DNA of 5,720 nt. Origin: a bacterium. Its GTDB lineage: Bacteria > UBP15 > UBA6099 > JAJRTR01. Every line of letters starts with the position of its first letter. Position 1 is the first letter of the stretch. The position numbers and the translations under genes were made by a program. The notes under the pieces are model-generated. The model saw only the letters and a list, made by a program, of their open reading frames with translations. It was not told where the DNA came from and did no database searches. This document shows, in pieces, positions 5,555 through 5,720 of this stretch. The stretch covers positions 1 to 5,720 of the forward strand of contig JAJRTR010000206.1 of NCBI GenBank assembly GCA_024278215.1, read 5' to 3'.

Positions 5555-5720
5555 GAGCCAATTGCAAAATTCTGATTCGGCTGCGGTCGGCTGCTATTGT
5601 CCATAGCTGCGTTGTCGGCACAAAATCGTCCTCGACGTACTCTACAAGTACGCCTGCGAGGATTTTACACCTCCGCCTTGCTCCGAACAATTTCGCTCGA
5701 TCTCGCTACGAACATAATTT
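5555..5720 (+). mobile_element. second copy of the MITE-like repeat, cut by the window end
   Basis: From GAGCCAATTGC at 5555 to the window end, 166 bases align with 4783-4948 in the same orientation and with the same total length, at roughly 85-90% identity by eye. Differences cluster in the middle and near the AACAATTTCG stretch. The middle forms a better hairpin here: CGTACT (5636-5641) with AGTACG (5647-5652), extended by a CCTCG/CGAGG stem. The right inverted end would lie just outside the window. Confidence 0.72.

Noticed and set aside
5436-5690. 84-codon minus-strand frame with a protein-like segment
   Set aside because: It runs mostly through the repeat at 5555 and ends inside the regulator gene. 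The corresponding repeat copy at 4783 has small length changes that would break the frame, so it is a by-product of the repeat.
2158-5720. Repeats as a CRISPR array
   Set aside because: The repeats are long, far apart and flank genes; there are no short regular repeat-spacer units or cas genes.

Overview
The window looks like a chromosomal stretch of a Gram-negative, probably anaerobic bacterium of mid-range GC. The style of the stand-alone response regulator and of DapA resembles Desulfobacterota (Deltaproteobacteria) and related environmental phyla. This is an impression from protein style, not a phylogenetic result. All supported genes lie on the + strand. No rRNA, tRNA, CRISPR array or intact transposase is visible.

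Layout. The left edge (1-98) holds the last 31 codons of a protein resembling the C-terminus of the DUF6788 family, which often accompanies transposon debris. An extended -10 promoter (159-167) then precedes a 9-codon minicistron (190-219), a possible 55-residue membrane protein (247-414) and a 459-residue protein (533-1912) that joins a multi-pass membrane region to a complete SGNH/GDSL esterase domain. A gene-free stretch (1913-2380) carries a partial copy of a dispersed repeat, a strong hairpin and a probable promoter. That promoter would drive a two-gene unit: a GlgC-type sugar-1-phosphate nucleotidyltransferase (2381-3676) and, 40 bases on, dapA for 4-hydroxy-tetrahydrodipicolinate synthase (3717-4592). 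A second gene-free stretch (4593-5080) contains a complete 178-bp repeat with 17-bp inverted ends and, just after it, a good sigma-70 promoter for a receiver-only response regulator (5081-5488). Another copy of the repeat, cut by the window edge, begins at 5555.

How the genes fit together. GlgC (ADP-glucose supply for storage glucan) and DapA (lysine and peptidoglycan diaminopimelate) share no obvious pathway, so their pairing looks like co-transcription rather than one pathway. The SGNH protein probably edits ester groups on an envelope glycan or lipid. The response regulator has no kinase beside it.

The most interesting items are the dispersed MITE-like repeat, whose copies bracket the regulator gene and of which one has an exchanged tail; the non-canonical His-Gln in the DapA active-site loop; the divergent GlgC motifs; and the membrane-SGNH architecture. 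I see no convincing evidence for a wholly new multi-gene system.
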